The notes under the pieces are model-generated. The model saw only the letters and a program-made list of their open reading frames with translations, ran no database searches and was not told the DNA's origin. Source: an uncultured Hyphomicrobiales bacterium (GTDB lineage Bacteria; Pseudomonadota; Alphaproteobacteria; Rhizobiales; Xanthobacteraceae). From it: a stretch of DNA of 35,046 bases. The position numbers and the translations under genes are program-made. Positions 6,972 through 15,426 of this stretch are shown here, piece after piece. The stretch's first letter is position 1. Each line of letters opens with the position of its first letter. The DNA is taken from positions 1-35,046 of the forward strand of contig CAISIV010000162.1 in assembly GCA_903885555.1 (NCBI GenBank), read 5' to 3'.

Positions 6972-9900
6972 TTATTCCGCGGCCTTGAGGAACGGCGTGG
7001 CGCCTGAGCGGAATTGCTCGCGCAGCGCGGCTTCCTCGGCCTTGGCGGCGACCAGATGGCGCTCCTTGACCGGGCCAAAGCCGCGGATTTTTTCCGGGAT
7101 CGAGGCAAGCGCCACGGCCGTGTGGTGATTGGCTGTGGACAGCTCGGCATTGATCATCTCGAGCATGGCCGTGTAATCGGCGATCAATTTGCGCTCCTGC
7201 TGGCGTTCGGCGCTGTAGCCGAACGGATCGAGCGGCGTGCCGCGCAGGAATTTGAACTTCGACAGCACGCGGAAGACCGACAGCATCCAGGGCCCGAACG
7301 ACATCTTCTTCGGCTCGCCGGTGCGCGTATCGCGTTTGGCCAGCATAGGCGGCGCCAGATGGAATTCGAAGCGCAGATTGTCACCGGAGAAGGTCGACTT
7401 CACGCGCTCGACGAATGAGGTGTCGGTGTAAAGACGCGCGACTTCGTATTCGTCCTTGTAGGTCATCAGCTTGAACAGGTAGCGCGCCACGGCTTCCGAC
7501 AAGCCGGACTGGCCGGGCGTGCGCTCGGCTTCCGCCGCCTGCACCTTCTCCAGCAGACTGCGATAGCGTCGCGCATAGCGTTTGCTCTGATAGGCGGACA
7601 GGAACGTGATACGACGCTCGACCGTTTCGGCGAAAGACTGCGACAGGCGCAGCGAGTCATTTTCTTCCTTTGGCCGCGGCGCGATCAGCGCTTCGAGTGA
7701 CGCCGGATCGATCACGGCGCGGCGGCCGTAGCGGAAGGCGGCGATATTCATCGGCACCGCCTCGCCGTTCATCTCGATCGCCTTCTCGACGGCTTCCGCC
7801 GACAGCGGCAGCGCGCCGACCTGATAGGCGTAACCAAGCATGAACATGTTGGCGCCGATGGAATTGCCGAGCAGCGCGGTGGCGAGACGCGAGGCATCGA
7901 CGAAATTGCTGCGGCCGGTGCCGGACGCGGACACGATGGCCCGCTTGAGCCGTTCGGTCGGCAGCGAGAAGTCAGCATTGCGGGCAAAGTCGCCCGGCAT
8001 GAATTCTGCCGTGTTGACGATGACGCGGCTGGTGCCCGGCTTGATGGCAGTCAGCACCTTCTTGTTGCCGACAACGACGATATCGCCGCCGAGCACGAGG
8101 TCGGCTCCGGCCGCGGCGACGCGGATAGCATGAATGTCGTCGGGATTATTGGCAATGCGGATGTGGCTGTAGACCGCGCCGCCCTTCTGCGCGAGGCCGG
8201 CCATGTCGATGACGCCGACGCCCTTGCCTTCGAGATGCGCCGCCATACTGACGATGCCGCCGATGGTGACGATGCCGGTGCCGCCGATGCCGGTGACGAT
8301 GATGCTGTAGGGGTGATTGATCAGCGGCACGCCCGGCGCCGGCAATTCCGGCCAGTCTACCGGCGTGGCGACGCTCTCGCCCTTCTTCAACTGCGCACCA
8401 TGCACGGTGACGAAGGACGGGCAGAAGCCGTTGACGCAGGAATAATCCTTGTTGCAGCTCGACTGGTCGATGGTGCGCTTGCGGCCCCACTCGGTCGCCA
8501 GCGGCTGCACCGACACGCAGTTCGACTTGACGCCGCAGTCGCCGCAGCCTTCGCAGACCAGATCGTTGATGACGACGCGCTTGTTCGGATCCGGGAAGGT
8601 GCCGCGCTTGCGGCGGCGGCGCTTTTCGGCGGCGCAGGTCTGGTCGTAGATCAGCACCGAAACGCCCGGCACCGTGGTCATTTCACGCTGCACGGCATCC
8701 AGCGTTTCGCGGTGGTGCACGGTCAGCCCACGCGGCCAATCGGTGTCTTTCGGATATTTCCACGGCTCGTCGGTGACGACGACGACACGTGTCGCGCCTT
8801 CGGCGGCGACCTGGCGGGCGATCTGATCGACGGTGAGCCCGCCGTCATTGGCCTGGCCGCCGGTCATCGCCACCGCGTCGTTGAACAGAATTTTGTAGGT
8901 CATCTTCACGCCCGACGCGATCGCGGCGCGGATGGCCATGTTGCCGGAGTGATTGTAGGTGCCGTCGCCCAGGTTCTGGAACACATGCTCTGTGTTCGAG
9001 AACGGCGCTTCGCCGATCCAGTTGGCGCCCTCACCGCCCATCTGCGTGTAGCCGAGCGTCTCACGGTCCATCCACTGCGCCATGTAATGGCAGCCGATCC
9101 CGGCATAGGCCCGGCTGCCTTCCGGCACGCGGGTCGAGGTGTTGTGCGGACAGCCTGAGCAGAAATAAGGAATGCGCGCGGCGACGTCGGCAGATTCGTT
9201 CATGGCACGCTGCGCCGATTTCAGCCGTGCGACATTGGCGGCCAGTTCTTCGTTATTACCGTAGCGCAGCAGTCGATCGCCGATGCAGACCGCGACATCG
9301 TTCGGATCGAGCGCGCCCTTGACCGGGAACAGCCAGTTGCCCTGCTCATCCTTCTTGCCGATGCAGACCGGCTGATTGGCGGTGCCGTACAATTCCTCGC
9401 GCACCTGCACTTCGATCAGCGAGCGCTTTTCCTCGACCACGATGATGAGATCGAGGCCCTGCGCGAATTCGAGCAGTTCCTGGCGCGGGATCGGCCAGAC
9501 GCAGCCAAGCTTGAACAGCCGGATGCCGAGGTCGTTGCACTTCAACTCGTCGATGCCGAGTTCGTCGAGTGCCTGACGCACGTCGAGATAGGCCTTGCCG
9601 GTGGTGATGATGCCGATCTTCGGCGCGCGGCCGCCCGACGTGATGATCTTGTTGATCTTGTTGGCGCGCACGAAGGCCAGCATGGCGTCGCGCTTGAAAT
9701 CGTGCAGACGCGCTTCCTGCCCGAGAATGGTGTCGCCAAGCCGGATGTTCAGCCCGCCCGGCGGCATCAAAAAGTCGGTTGGCGTCACAAGCTGCACACG
9801 ATTGAGGCTGCCATCGACCACGCCGGTGGACTCCACCGTATCGTGCATGCACTTCAGCGCGGTCCAGGTCGAGGTGTAGCGCGACATGGCCCAGCCATAG

Positions 9901-10451
9901 AGGGCGTAGTCGATGATCTCCTGCACCCCGGCTGGATTGAGGATCGGCATCATGACGTCGACGAAGTGAAATTCGGACTGATGCGCGGTGGTGGAGGATT
10001 CCGCGGTGTGGTCGTCGCCCATCAGGGCGAGCACGCCGCCGTTCTTCGAAGTGCCGGCGAAATTGGCGTGGCGGAAGACGTCGCCGGAGCGGTCGACGCC
10101 CGGACCCTTGCCGTACCACATGCCGAACACGCCATCGAACTTGCCCTCGCCGCGCAGTTCCGCCTGCTGGGTGCCCCACAGCGCGGTGGCGGCGAGTTCC
10201 TCGTTGATGCCGGGCTGGAATTTGACGTCCGCAGCCGAGAGTTGCCGCGCCGCACGCATGAACTGCTGGTCGAGGCCGCCGAGCGGCGAGCCGCGATAGC
10301 CGGTGAGATAGCCGCCGGTGTTCAGGCCCGCCTGGCGATCGCGCTCTTTCTGCATCAGAACGGCGCGGATCAGCGCCTGATAGCCCGTCACAAGCACGTG
10401 CGACTGGCTCAGGTCGTATTTATCGTCGAGGCTGACGGGTCGAAGCGTCAT
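6972..10451 (-). CDS. Indolepyruvate ferredoxin oxidoreductase family protein, fused alpha/beta type
   Basis: Large cytoplasmic 2-oxoacid:ferredoxin oxidoreductase of 1159 residues. It is expected to decarboxylate arylpyruvates or branched 2-oxoacids to acyl-CoA with TPP and Fe-S centres. The N-terminal part (1-400) carries the pyrimidine-binding-type domain (GGYLTGYRGSPLGGLD). A TPP-binding segment with LGDGTYNHSGNMA and FNDAVAMTGGQ lies at about 494-533. A cysteine cluster follows at 633, 636, 639 and 645, then 666, 672 and 677, and looks like the iron-sulfur region. From about 717 there is a gamma-type domain (IVTGIGGTGIVTIGG, MAGLAQKGGAV), then a C-terminal extension. The ATG at 10451 has AAGG seven bases upstream. 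It lies 159 bases upstream of the acyl-CoA ligase in the same orientation. The actual substrate is inferred from family only. Confidence 0.93.
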   Translation of the reverse strand: MTLRPVSLDDKYDLSQSHVLVTGYQALIRAVLMQKERDRQAGLNTGGYLTGYRGSPLGGLDQQFMRAARQLSAADVKFQPGINEELAATALWGTQQAELRGEGKFDGVFGMWYGKGPGVDRSGDVFRHANFAGTSKNGGVLALMGDDHTAESSTTAHQSEFHFVDVMMPILNPAGVQEIIDYALYGWAMSRYTSTWTALKCMHDTVESTGVVDGSLNRVQLVTPTDFLMPPGGLNIRLGDTILGQEARLHDFKRDAMLAFVRANKINKIITSGGRAPKIGIITTGKAYLDVRQALDELGIDELKCNDLGIRLFKLGCVWPIPRQELLEFAQGLDLIIVVEEKRSLIEVQVREELYGTANQPVCIGKKDEQGNWLFPVKGALDPNDVAVCIGDRLLRYGNNEELAANVARLKSAQRAMNESADVAARIPYFCSGCPHNTSTRVPEGSRAYAGIGCHYMAQWMDRETLGYTQMGGEGANWIGEAPFSNTEHVFQNLGDGTYNHSGNMAIRAAIASGVKMTYKILFNDAVAMTGGQANDGGLTVDQIARQVAAEGATRVVVVTDEPWKYPKDTDWPRGLTVHHRETLDAVQREMTTVPGVSVLIYDQTCAAEKRRRRKRGTFPDPNKRVVINDLVCEGCGDCGVKSNCVSVQPLATEWGRKRTIDQSSCNKDYSCVNGFCPSFVTVHGAQLKKGESVATPVDWPELPAPGVPLINHPYSIIVTGIGGTGIVTIGGIVSMAAHLEGKGVGVIDMAGLAQKGGAVYSHIRIANNPDDIHAIRVAAAGADLVLGGDIVVVGNKKVLTAIKPGTSRVIVNTAEFMPGDFARNADFSLPTERLKRAIVSASGTGRSNFVDASRLATALLGNSIGANMFMLGYAYQVGALPLSAEAVEKAIEMNGEAVPMNIAAFRYGRRAVIDPASLEALIAPRPKEENDSLRLSQSFAETVERRITFLSAYQSKRYARRYRSLLEKVQAAEAERTPGQSGLSEAVARYLFKLMTYKDEYEVARLYTDTSFVERVKSTFSGDNLRFEFHLAPPMLAKRDTRTGEPKKMSFGPWMLSVFRVLSKFKFLRGTPLDPFGYSAERQQERKLIADYTAMLEMINAELSTANHHTAVALASIPEKIRGFGPVKERHLVAAKAEEAALREQFRSGATPFLKAAE

Positions 10452-10507
10452 CAGATGACCTTGAGGGCCTGTGCAACGCGGTAAGTTTCAGTGACGCCCC
10501 GGTCTCT

Positions 10508-10535
10508 AATATAGGCTCGGACGCCCGGACGCAAA
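10508..10535 (-). promoter_or_regulatory. Possible promoter for the oxidoreductase/ligase/liv cluster
   Basis: On the minus strand TATATT (10513-10508) is preceded, after 16 bases, by TTTGCG (10535-10530), a moderate match to a housekeeping alphaproteobacterial promoter. It lies about 57 bases before the oxidoreductase ATG. Two short inverted repeats lie further upstream in the same divergent gap: ACCACA/TGTGGT (10562-10567 and 10574-10579) and CCGGAA/TTCCGG (10603-10608 and 10615-10620). These could be operators. This is pattern matching only. Confidence 0.3.
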
Positions 10536-10737
10536 GCCGCTGAAATCGAATAAAAGCTGACACCACAAAGGCCTGTGGTCAATTTCGTTATCGGCCTCCG
10601 GACCGGAAGGAAGTTTCCGGCGCGACGCAATCCACGTATTTTGGCGCACTGCAGCAGAGATGGCAGCCCCACGTTTTGGTGAGTGGTCAAATCTTGTGCG
10701 GCCTGTACAAGGACGCGCCAGCCGGAATTCCTCATCA

Positions 10738-11958
10738 ATGCAATCTCCTATCGTCTCGATCGAGACCAAAAGGTCTTGGACCGTCGCTACGGCGGCGCTC
10801 GTCACGCTGCTGATGGCTTTTGGCTCGGCATGGATCACCGCCGTCGGCCTCAAGGACATCGCCGCCGAGGTCGGAGGCATGCGCTCTATCCCGGCGCTGG
10901 CGAGTTCGCTGGCCTGGCTCGGCTCCGGCATTGGCGGAATCGTCATGGGCCGCGTGGCCGACAAGATCGGCACCCGCTGGACCGTCATCTTCGGCGCATT
11001 GATGGTGGCGCTCGGGCTGGCAATCTCGACGCTCGGACCACATTGGGCGCTGTGGATCGGTCACGGCCTGTTCATCGGCCTGATCGGCCTGTCCGGCATC
11101 AACGCGCCGCTCTACATCTACATCAGCCGCTGGTTCGACAAACGGCGCGGCTCGGCGCTGGCGCTGATCTCGAGCGGCAGCTATCTCGCCGGCGCACTGT
11201 GGCCGCCGGTATTTGAACGTGTGATTGGCACCTATGGCTGGCGCTCGGCCATGCTGTGGTACGCGGCGGCTGAAATCATCGTCGTCGTGCCGCTCGCCTT
11301 GATCTATTTCAGCCATCCGCCGGAAGTCGTTCATCCGCCCGTGGCGACAAACGGCAAGGTGATCAGGGCCCGCGTGCTCGGTCTTCCGTCGAACGTCGTG
11401 TTCGCGATGATGTGCTTCGCCGCCATCCTGTGCTGCATCCCGATGTCGATGCCACAGGGGCATCTCGTGGCTTTCTGCAACGACCTCGGCATCAGCCGCA
11501 CGATCAGCGCGCTGATGTTGTCGATGCTGCTCGGCACGGCATTCCTCAGCCGTCAGGCCTGGGGCGTGATCTCCGACAGGATTGGCGGCCTCACGACCGT
11601 TCTGATTGGTTCGGGATGGCAGGCGCTGGCCATGGCGGCTTTCCTGTTCACGCAGAGCGAAATGGGATTGTTCACGGTGTCCGCGGCTTTCGGCCTGGGA
11701 TTCTCCGGGATCATTCCGGCCTATGTGCTGGCGGCGCGCGAATTGTTTCCGGCGTCGGAAGCGTCGTGGCGTATTCCGACGATGCTGCTGTTTACCGGCG
11801 GCGGCATGGCGCTTGGCGGCTGGCTGGCCGGTTTGCTCTACGACCATTTCGGCTATTACGCGCCGGCCTTCTCGGTCGGCGTCGGCACCAATATTTTGAA
11901 TTTCATATTGATCGGCAGCCTTGTGTGGCGCTGGCGCAAACGCGCCGCTTACGTCTAG
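10738..11958 (+). CDS. MFS transporter (monocarboxylate/oxalate-formate antiporter-like)
   Basis: Inner-membrane major facilitator of 406 residues with about 12 hydrophobic segments. The N-terminus TKRSWTVATAALVTLLMAFG leads straight into helix 1, so I chose the ATG at 10738. An upstream in-frame ATG at 10660 would add a non-hydrophobic leader. The loop 2-3 signature reads GRVADKIGTRW at about residues 76-86, and RWFDKRRGSALALISSGSYLAG matches the helix 4-5 region of MCT-like MFS proteins. The second half repeats the pattern with GVISDRIGG. It is transcribed away from the oxidoreductase gene. Its stop shares the palindrome CTAG with the stop of the convergent ABC permease (four-base overlap). 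The substrate is not evident; an organic acid is plausible from subfamily resemblance only. Confidence 0.88.
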   Translation: MQSPIVSIETKRSWTVATAALVTLLMAFGSAWITAVGLKDIAAEVGGMRSIPALASSLAWLGSGIGGIVMGRVADKIGTRWTVIFGALMVALGLAISTLGPHWALWIGHGLFIGLIGLSGINAPLYIYISRWFDKRRGSALALISSGSYLAGALWPPVFERVIGTYGWRSAMLWYAAAEIIVVVPLALIYFSHPPEVVHPPVATNGKVIRARVLGLPSNVVFAMMCFAAILCCIPMSMPQGHLVAFCNDLGISRTISALMLSMLLGTAFLSRQAWGVISDRIGGLTTVLIGSGWQALAMAAFLFTQSEMGLFTVSAAFGLGFSGIIPAYVLAARELFPASEASWRIPTMLLFTGGGMALGGWLAGLLYDHFGYYAPAFSVGVGTNILNFILIGSLVWRWRKRAAYV

Positions 11959-13475
11959 GCACCTTTCGGCGCGATGACGCGCACGCCGGCCAATATGCCG
12001 AGCGCGAGCAGAGCCGGGAATAACGCCAGCACACTGCCCGCCGCAGCCAAGGCCGCTGCCGCCGCCCAGCCGATCGACGAGAAGGCTTCGGCGAAGGTAG
12101 CAATACGCGACGACGTCTGACGGCGGCGAAACTGACTGCGCTTGGCCTGCACCCGGAAACACAATTGAATATGCGTGGCGGACGCCGCCGCGATCAGCAC
12201 GCCCGCGCCCGAAACCAGCGCAGCGAAGGGCGACGCAAAGGCGAGCGCCACGATCAGCGGCGCGAACACGAAAGCTATGCTGCCGAGCACCGCTTCGACT
12301 TTGGCGACGATGACGCGGCGCGCGGTAACCGGCGCGGTCGCGACGAGGTCCGGCGCGTCCTCGCCCGAAATCGACAGCCAGGCGAGACCGCCGGCGAGCT
12401 GACCGGCCGCCATCACCACGACAGGCACCAGCACGATCAGCGCGCCGCCGCCGTCGCGGAAGCTGATCCACAACATCAAGGCCGGCGGCAGCAGATAGAG
12501 GATCTGCATCAGCGTCTGCGACACCAGCCACGGGTCGCGCAGCAGCAAGGTCCATTCCTTGTGACGCAGAACGCCGCCGGGCGATCGGCGGCGGAAGCCG
12601 CGCGAGCGTGTCTGACGGACGACGGCACTGGAGACTCCGGAAGCGGCGGTCGCGTGTTCGCCGAAATTGCCGGCAAAGACCGCAATCGTCGCAGCGAGTA
12701 AAGCAAGGCTCATCCCGACGACAACCGCGAGCGCAAGCGGATCGCCCAACACGGCACGCGCGGGCAGCCAGATCGCACTAGCAGCATTAGGCGTATGCGT
12801 GATGACCGTCTCGGACTGCAGCGGCGCAAAGCGCGACAGGCTGCCATAGGACAGGATTGCCGCCACCTGCAGGCCGATGACGAAGGACGCGCCGATCACC
12901 GCGGCGACGATCTGCGCGATCAGCCGCGTGCGTTTCGGGCCGATGGTGCGAAACAGCGCAATGGTCAGCGCCACCGCGAAAGCTGCGGCCACCGCGCCCA
13001 TCGCCGCGACGACGCCATAGGCGGCGAGCCAGTGCGCGCCGCCGAGGAAAGCCAGCACATTGATGAAGGGCGATGCCAGCAGCATCGCGATCAAGGCGAC
13101 CGAGCCGGCGATGCGGCCGATCCGCACCGAGAACACCTTTCGCGGGCTCACGGGCGACGCCAGAATGAGATCGAGATCGGAGCGCGTATAGAAGGCCCGC
13201 GTCACCGACTCCATCGCCTGCGACAGCAACAGCGACCACGACAACAATATGCAGCCGCTCACCACTACCAGCGTCGCCTTGTCGGGAGCGGCTTCGGCGT
13301 AGCGGCCGACCATTGACCAGGCCAGCAAATGCATGAAGGCCGCGAACACTACCAGCGCAATGGTGACGGTGCGCGCGCGGTGACGGCGGCCCGCCGTCAT
13401 CAGCGACAGCCAGTCGCGCCAGCTCAGGCGCAATTCGTGACCCGCAAGCCACGTCAATGTGGCGGGCGCGCTCAC
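11955..13475 (-). CDS. ABC-2 type transporter permease
   Basis: Large membrane protein of 506 residues with about 10-12 hydrophobic segments: an N-terminal amphipathic part (ELRLSWRDWLSLMTAGRRHRARTV), then helices grouped in two halves around a polar loop near 280-310 (RRRSPGGVLRHKEWTLLLRDPWLVSQTLMQ). That RHKEW...LLRDP motif is typical of ABC-2 exporter permeases that pair with a separate ATPase. The start overlaps the stop of the ATPase gene by four bases (13472-13475), so the two form one exporter. The substrate is unknown. There are no flanking immunity, lantibiotic or multidrug markers. The gene ends in a shared CTAG with the convergent MFS gene. Confidence 0.85.
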   Translation of the reverse strand: MSAPATLTWLAGHELRLSWRDWLSLMTAGRRHRARTVTIALVVFAAFMHLLAWSMVGRYAEAAPDKATLVVVSGCILLSWSLLLSQAMESVTRAFYTRSDLDLILASPVSPRKVFSVRIGRIAGSVALIAMLLASPFINVLAFLGGAHWLAAYGVVAAMGAVAAAFAVALTIALFRTIGPKRTRLIAQIVAAVIGASFVIGLQVAAILSYGSLSRFAPLQSETVITHTPNAASAIWLPARAVLGDPLALAVVVGMSLALLAATIAVFAGNFGEHATAASGVSSAVVRQTRSRGFRRRSPGGVLRHKEWTLLLRDPWLVSQTLMQILYLLPPALMLWISFRDGGGALIVLVPVVVMAAGQLAGGLAWLSISGEDAPDLVATAPVTARRVIVAKVEAVLGSIAFVFAPLIVALAFASPFAALVSGAGVLIAAASATHIQLCFRVQAKRSQFRRRQTSSRIATFAEAFSSIGWAAAAALAAAGSVLALFPALLALGILAGVRVIAPKGA

Positions 13476-14236
13476 TCGGCGGCGACCGGCATGGTTTCAG
13501 CCACAAGCTTGAGGAACGTGTCTTCGAGACTTGTCGCCGCTTGTCCGGTCTGATGCCGCAACTCGTCGAGCGTGCCTTCGGCGATCAGGCGGCCGTGCGC
13601 GATGACGCCGATGCGGTCGGCCATGCGCTCGGCGACTTCGAGGATATGCGTCGTCATGATGACGGTGCCGCCGGCGCGCACGCGCTCTTTCAGCACGTTC
13701 TTCACCTGGCGCGCCGAACCGGCATCGAGCCCGGTCAGCGGCTCGTCGAGAATGATCAACTTGGGGTCGTGTACCAGCGCGCCGGCCAGCGCCACCTTCT
13801 GCCGCATGCCTTTGGAAAATCCTTCACAGCGCTCGTGCGCGTGCGGCGCCAATCCGAGCCAGTCGAGCAACTCGGTGGCGCTGCGTTCGGCGGCCTTGGC
13901 ATCGATGCGCCAGAGCCCCGCGACAAATTCGAGATACTCAAACGGCGTCAGCTTGTCGTAGATCATCGGCTCATCGGACAGCCACGCCGTGATCTGCTTG
14001 GCCGCGACCGGATCGGCCAGCGCGTCGATGCCATCGATCGCGATCGAACCGGCATCGGGCTTCAGCAGGCCCGCGACCATGCGCAGTGTCGTGGTCTTGC
14101 CGGCGCCGTTGGGCCCGAGCAGCGAATAGAACTCGCCGCCGTAGATCGTCAGATCGAGACGATCGACGGCCGGGCGGTCGTAACTCTTGCACAGACCACG
14201 GATGCCGAGCGCGATGGGACGATGGGGCTGGATCAT
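13472..14236 (-). CDS. ABC transporter ATP-binding protein (ABC-2 exporter type)
   Basis: Cytoplasmic ATPase of 254 residues, usual length for the CcmA/NatA-like group. Walker A LLGPNGAGKTTTLRM is at about residues 39-53. The signature is the divergent FSKGMRQKVALAGAL, Walker B is LIILDEPLTGLD, and the switch is TTHILEVAERMADRIGVIAHGRLIAEGTLDEL. The linker DEPMIYDKLTPFEYLEFVAGLW is typical of exporters. It overlaps the permease gene by four bases. The upstream gap to the TRAP dctP gene is 140 bases and contains a 49-bp repeat, so this pair could be a separate transcription unit or read through from the TRAP operon. The exported substrate is not evident. Confidence 0.92.
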   Translation of the reverse strand: MIQPHRPIALGIRGLCKSYDRPAVDRLDLTIYGGEFYSLLGPNGAGKTTTLRMVAGLLKPDAGSIAIDGIDALADPVAAKQITAWLSDEPMIYDKLTPFEYLEFVAGLWRIDAKAAERSATELLDWLGLAPHAHERCEGFSKGMRQKVALAGALVHDPKLIILDEPLTGLDAGSARQVKNVLKERVRAGGTVIMTTHILEVAERMADRIGVIAHGRLIAEGTLDELRHQTGQAATSLEDTFLKLVAETMPVAAE

Positions 14237-14335
14237 GGCCCAGAGGTACAGGAGACAGGTTTCAGCGGTGTAAACCGCACCCCGCCCGCGTTTTGGTTAA
14301 GCACGCGGAAACCATATTTACGCACACACTCTTTT

Positions 14336-14384
14336 GCGCGTGATCTGATCCTAAAACCGGTCCCCACTTTTCGGGATCACGCGC
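14336..14384. repeat. 49-bp palindromic repeat, copy 2 (at the dctP stop codon)
   Basis: The terminal arms are GCGCGTGATC and GATCACGCGC, and the inner pair is CCTAAAA and TTTTCGG with one mismatch. It has the same length and orientation as copies 1 and 3. The TGA stop of dctP (14379-14377) lies inside its right arm, so the element encodes the last codons of dctP. Relative to copy 3, the fifth arm pair has changed from A-T to G-C on both sides. Confidence 0.85.
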
Positions 14385-15303
14385 GCGGCAGCATCCGGAA
14401 CATCTCGTCGCCATAAGTCTTTTTGGACTCGTCCAGCAGCGGCTGAACGGCGTCGGCAAACGCCTTGTGTTCCGCCGTAGTGAGTTCCAGCACCTCGCAG
14501 CCGGCATCCAAAATCGCCTTGAGCGACTGGGTGTGCTCCTCGACCGCCAGCCCGCGCTGGAATTCGACAGCCTCCTTCACCGCCTTCTGCATCGCCTGCT
14601 GAAGGTCGGCCGGCCAGGAATCGTACGAGTCGCGGTGGAAGAAGATCGGCCGCGAGATATAAAAGTGCGACGTCAGCGTGTGATATTTGTGAAACTTGTG
14701 CACGCCGTAGGTCACCGTATTGGCGAGCGGATTTTCCTGCGCGTCGAGCGCGCCCTCGACCACCATCTTGATGGCTTCGCTCAAATCCATGCGCATCGCA
14801 TTGGCGCCGAGCAATTCGAAGGTGCGGCGCTGGATCTCGCTCGGCAGCACCCGGATCTTCATGCCCTTCATGTCGGCGGGCAGATGGATCGGCCGCAGCT
14901 TGTTGGAGATGTGGCGAAAACCGTTCTCGAACCAGCCGAGGATGCGGTAGTTGATGCGATCCTCGATCTTGCGCACCAGATAGGCACCGAGTTCGCCGTC
15001 CATCGCCGCGCGCGCCTGCGCGTTGTTGGCGAACAAAAACGGCAGGTCGACGAAGCCCAGCTCCGGCACGCGGTCGGTGAGGTAGCTCGACGACTGGTAG
15101 CCCAGCGTGAGCAGGCCGTGCTCGACCAGCCACAGGATGTCCTCGCCCTTGAAGCCGAGGTCCATGATGTTCCAGACATACTTGATGTCGACACGGTCGC
15201 CGAACTGCGCCTCCAGTTTGTCGCCGATGAATTTGAGCGACTTGCTGAAGCCGGTGGTGGCGGGGCCGTAGCCGCCCATGCGGATCTGGATTGGCTTGGT
15301 CAT
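14377..15303 (-). CDS. TRAP transporter substrate-binding protein, DctP family, without visible signal peptide
   Basis: Protein of 308 residues with the DctP/TAXI-like binding fold pattern: IQIRMGGYGPATTGFSKSLKFIGDKLE at the start, GFVDLPFLFANNAQARAAMDGELG, GWFENGFRHISNKLRPIHLPADMKGMKIRV, AMRMDLSEAIKMVVEGALDAQENPLAN, then YHTLTSHFYISRPIFF. These match the order in DctP proteins, including the Arg-containing ligand segment MKIRV and the conserved ENPL. DctP proteins are normally exported, but this one begins at the mature strand. An in-frame TAG lies 13 codons before the ATG, with no hydrophobic residues in between, so no leader can be added upstream. The gene is last in the TRAP operon, 123 bases after the acyl-CoA dehydrogenase gene. 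Either it works in the cytoplasm or the start region has been damaged. Confidence 0.88.
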   Translation of the reverse strand: MTKPIQIRMGGYGPATTGFSKSLKFIGDKLEAQFGDRVDIKYVWNIMDLGFKGEDILWLVEHGLLTLGYQSSSYLTDRVPELGFVDLPFLFANNAQARAAMDGELGAYLVRKIEDRINYRILGWFENGFRHISNKLRPIHLPADMKGMKIRVLPSEIQRRTFELLGANAMRMDLSEAIKMVVEGALDAQENPLANTVTYGVHKFHKYHTLTSHFYISRPIFFHRDSYDSWPADLQQAMQKAVKEAVEFQRGLAVEEHTQSLKAILDAGCEVLELTTAEHKAFADAVQPLLDESKKTYGDEMFRMLPRA

Positions 15304-15426
15304 TGAGAGCTCGCTTTCGAGACGCGTAATGCGGGCTCTCTATATCGGCGCGCGCCCGCGAGGCCAAGCATAGACCAAGCACCGACAAGTTTTCACAGGG
15401 TGAACGCGGATGCAGACGGTGGCGCC

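Noticed and set aside
10451-10738. Open frame of 95 codons (minus) whose stop overlaps the oxidoreductase start
   Set aside because: It starts antisense to the MFS gene start, has clearly lower GC at third codon positions than neighbours, contains the putative promoter, and its TGATG junction is probably chance.
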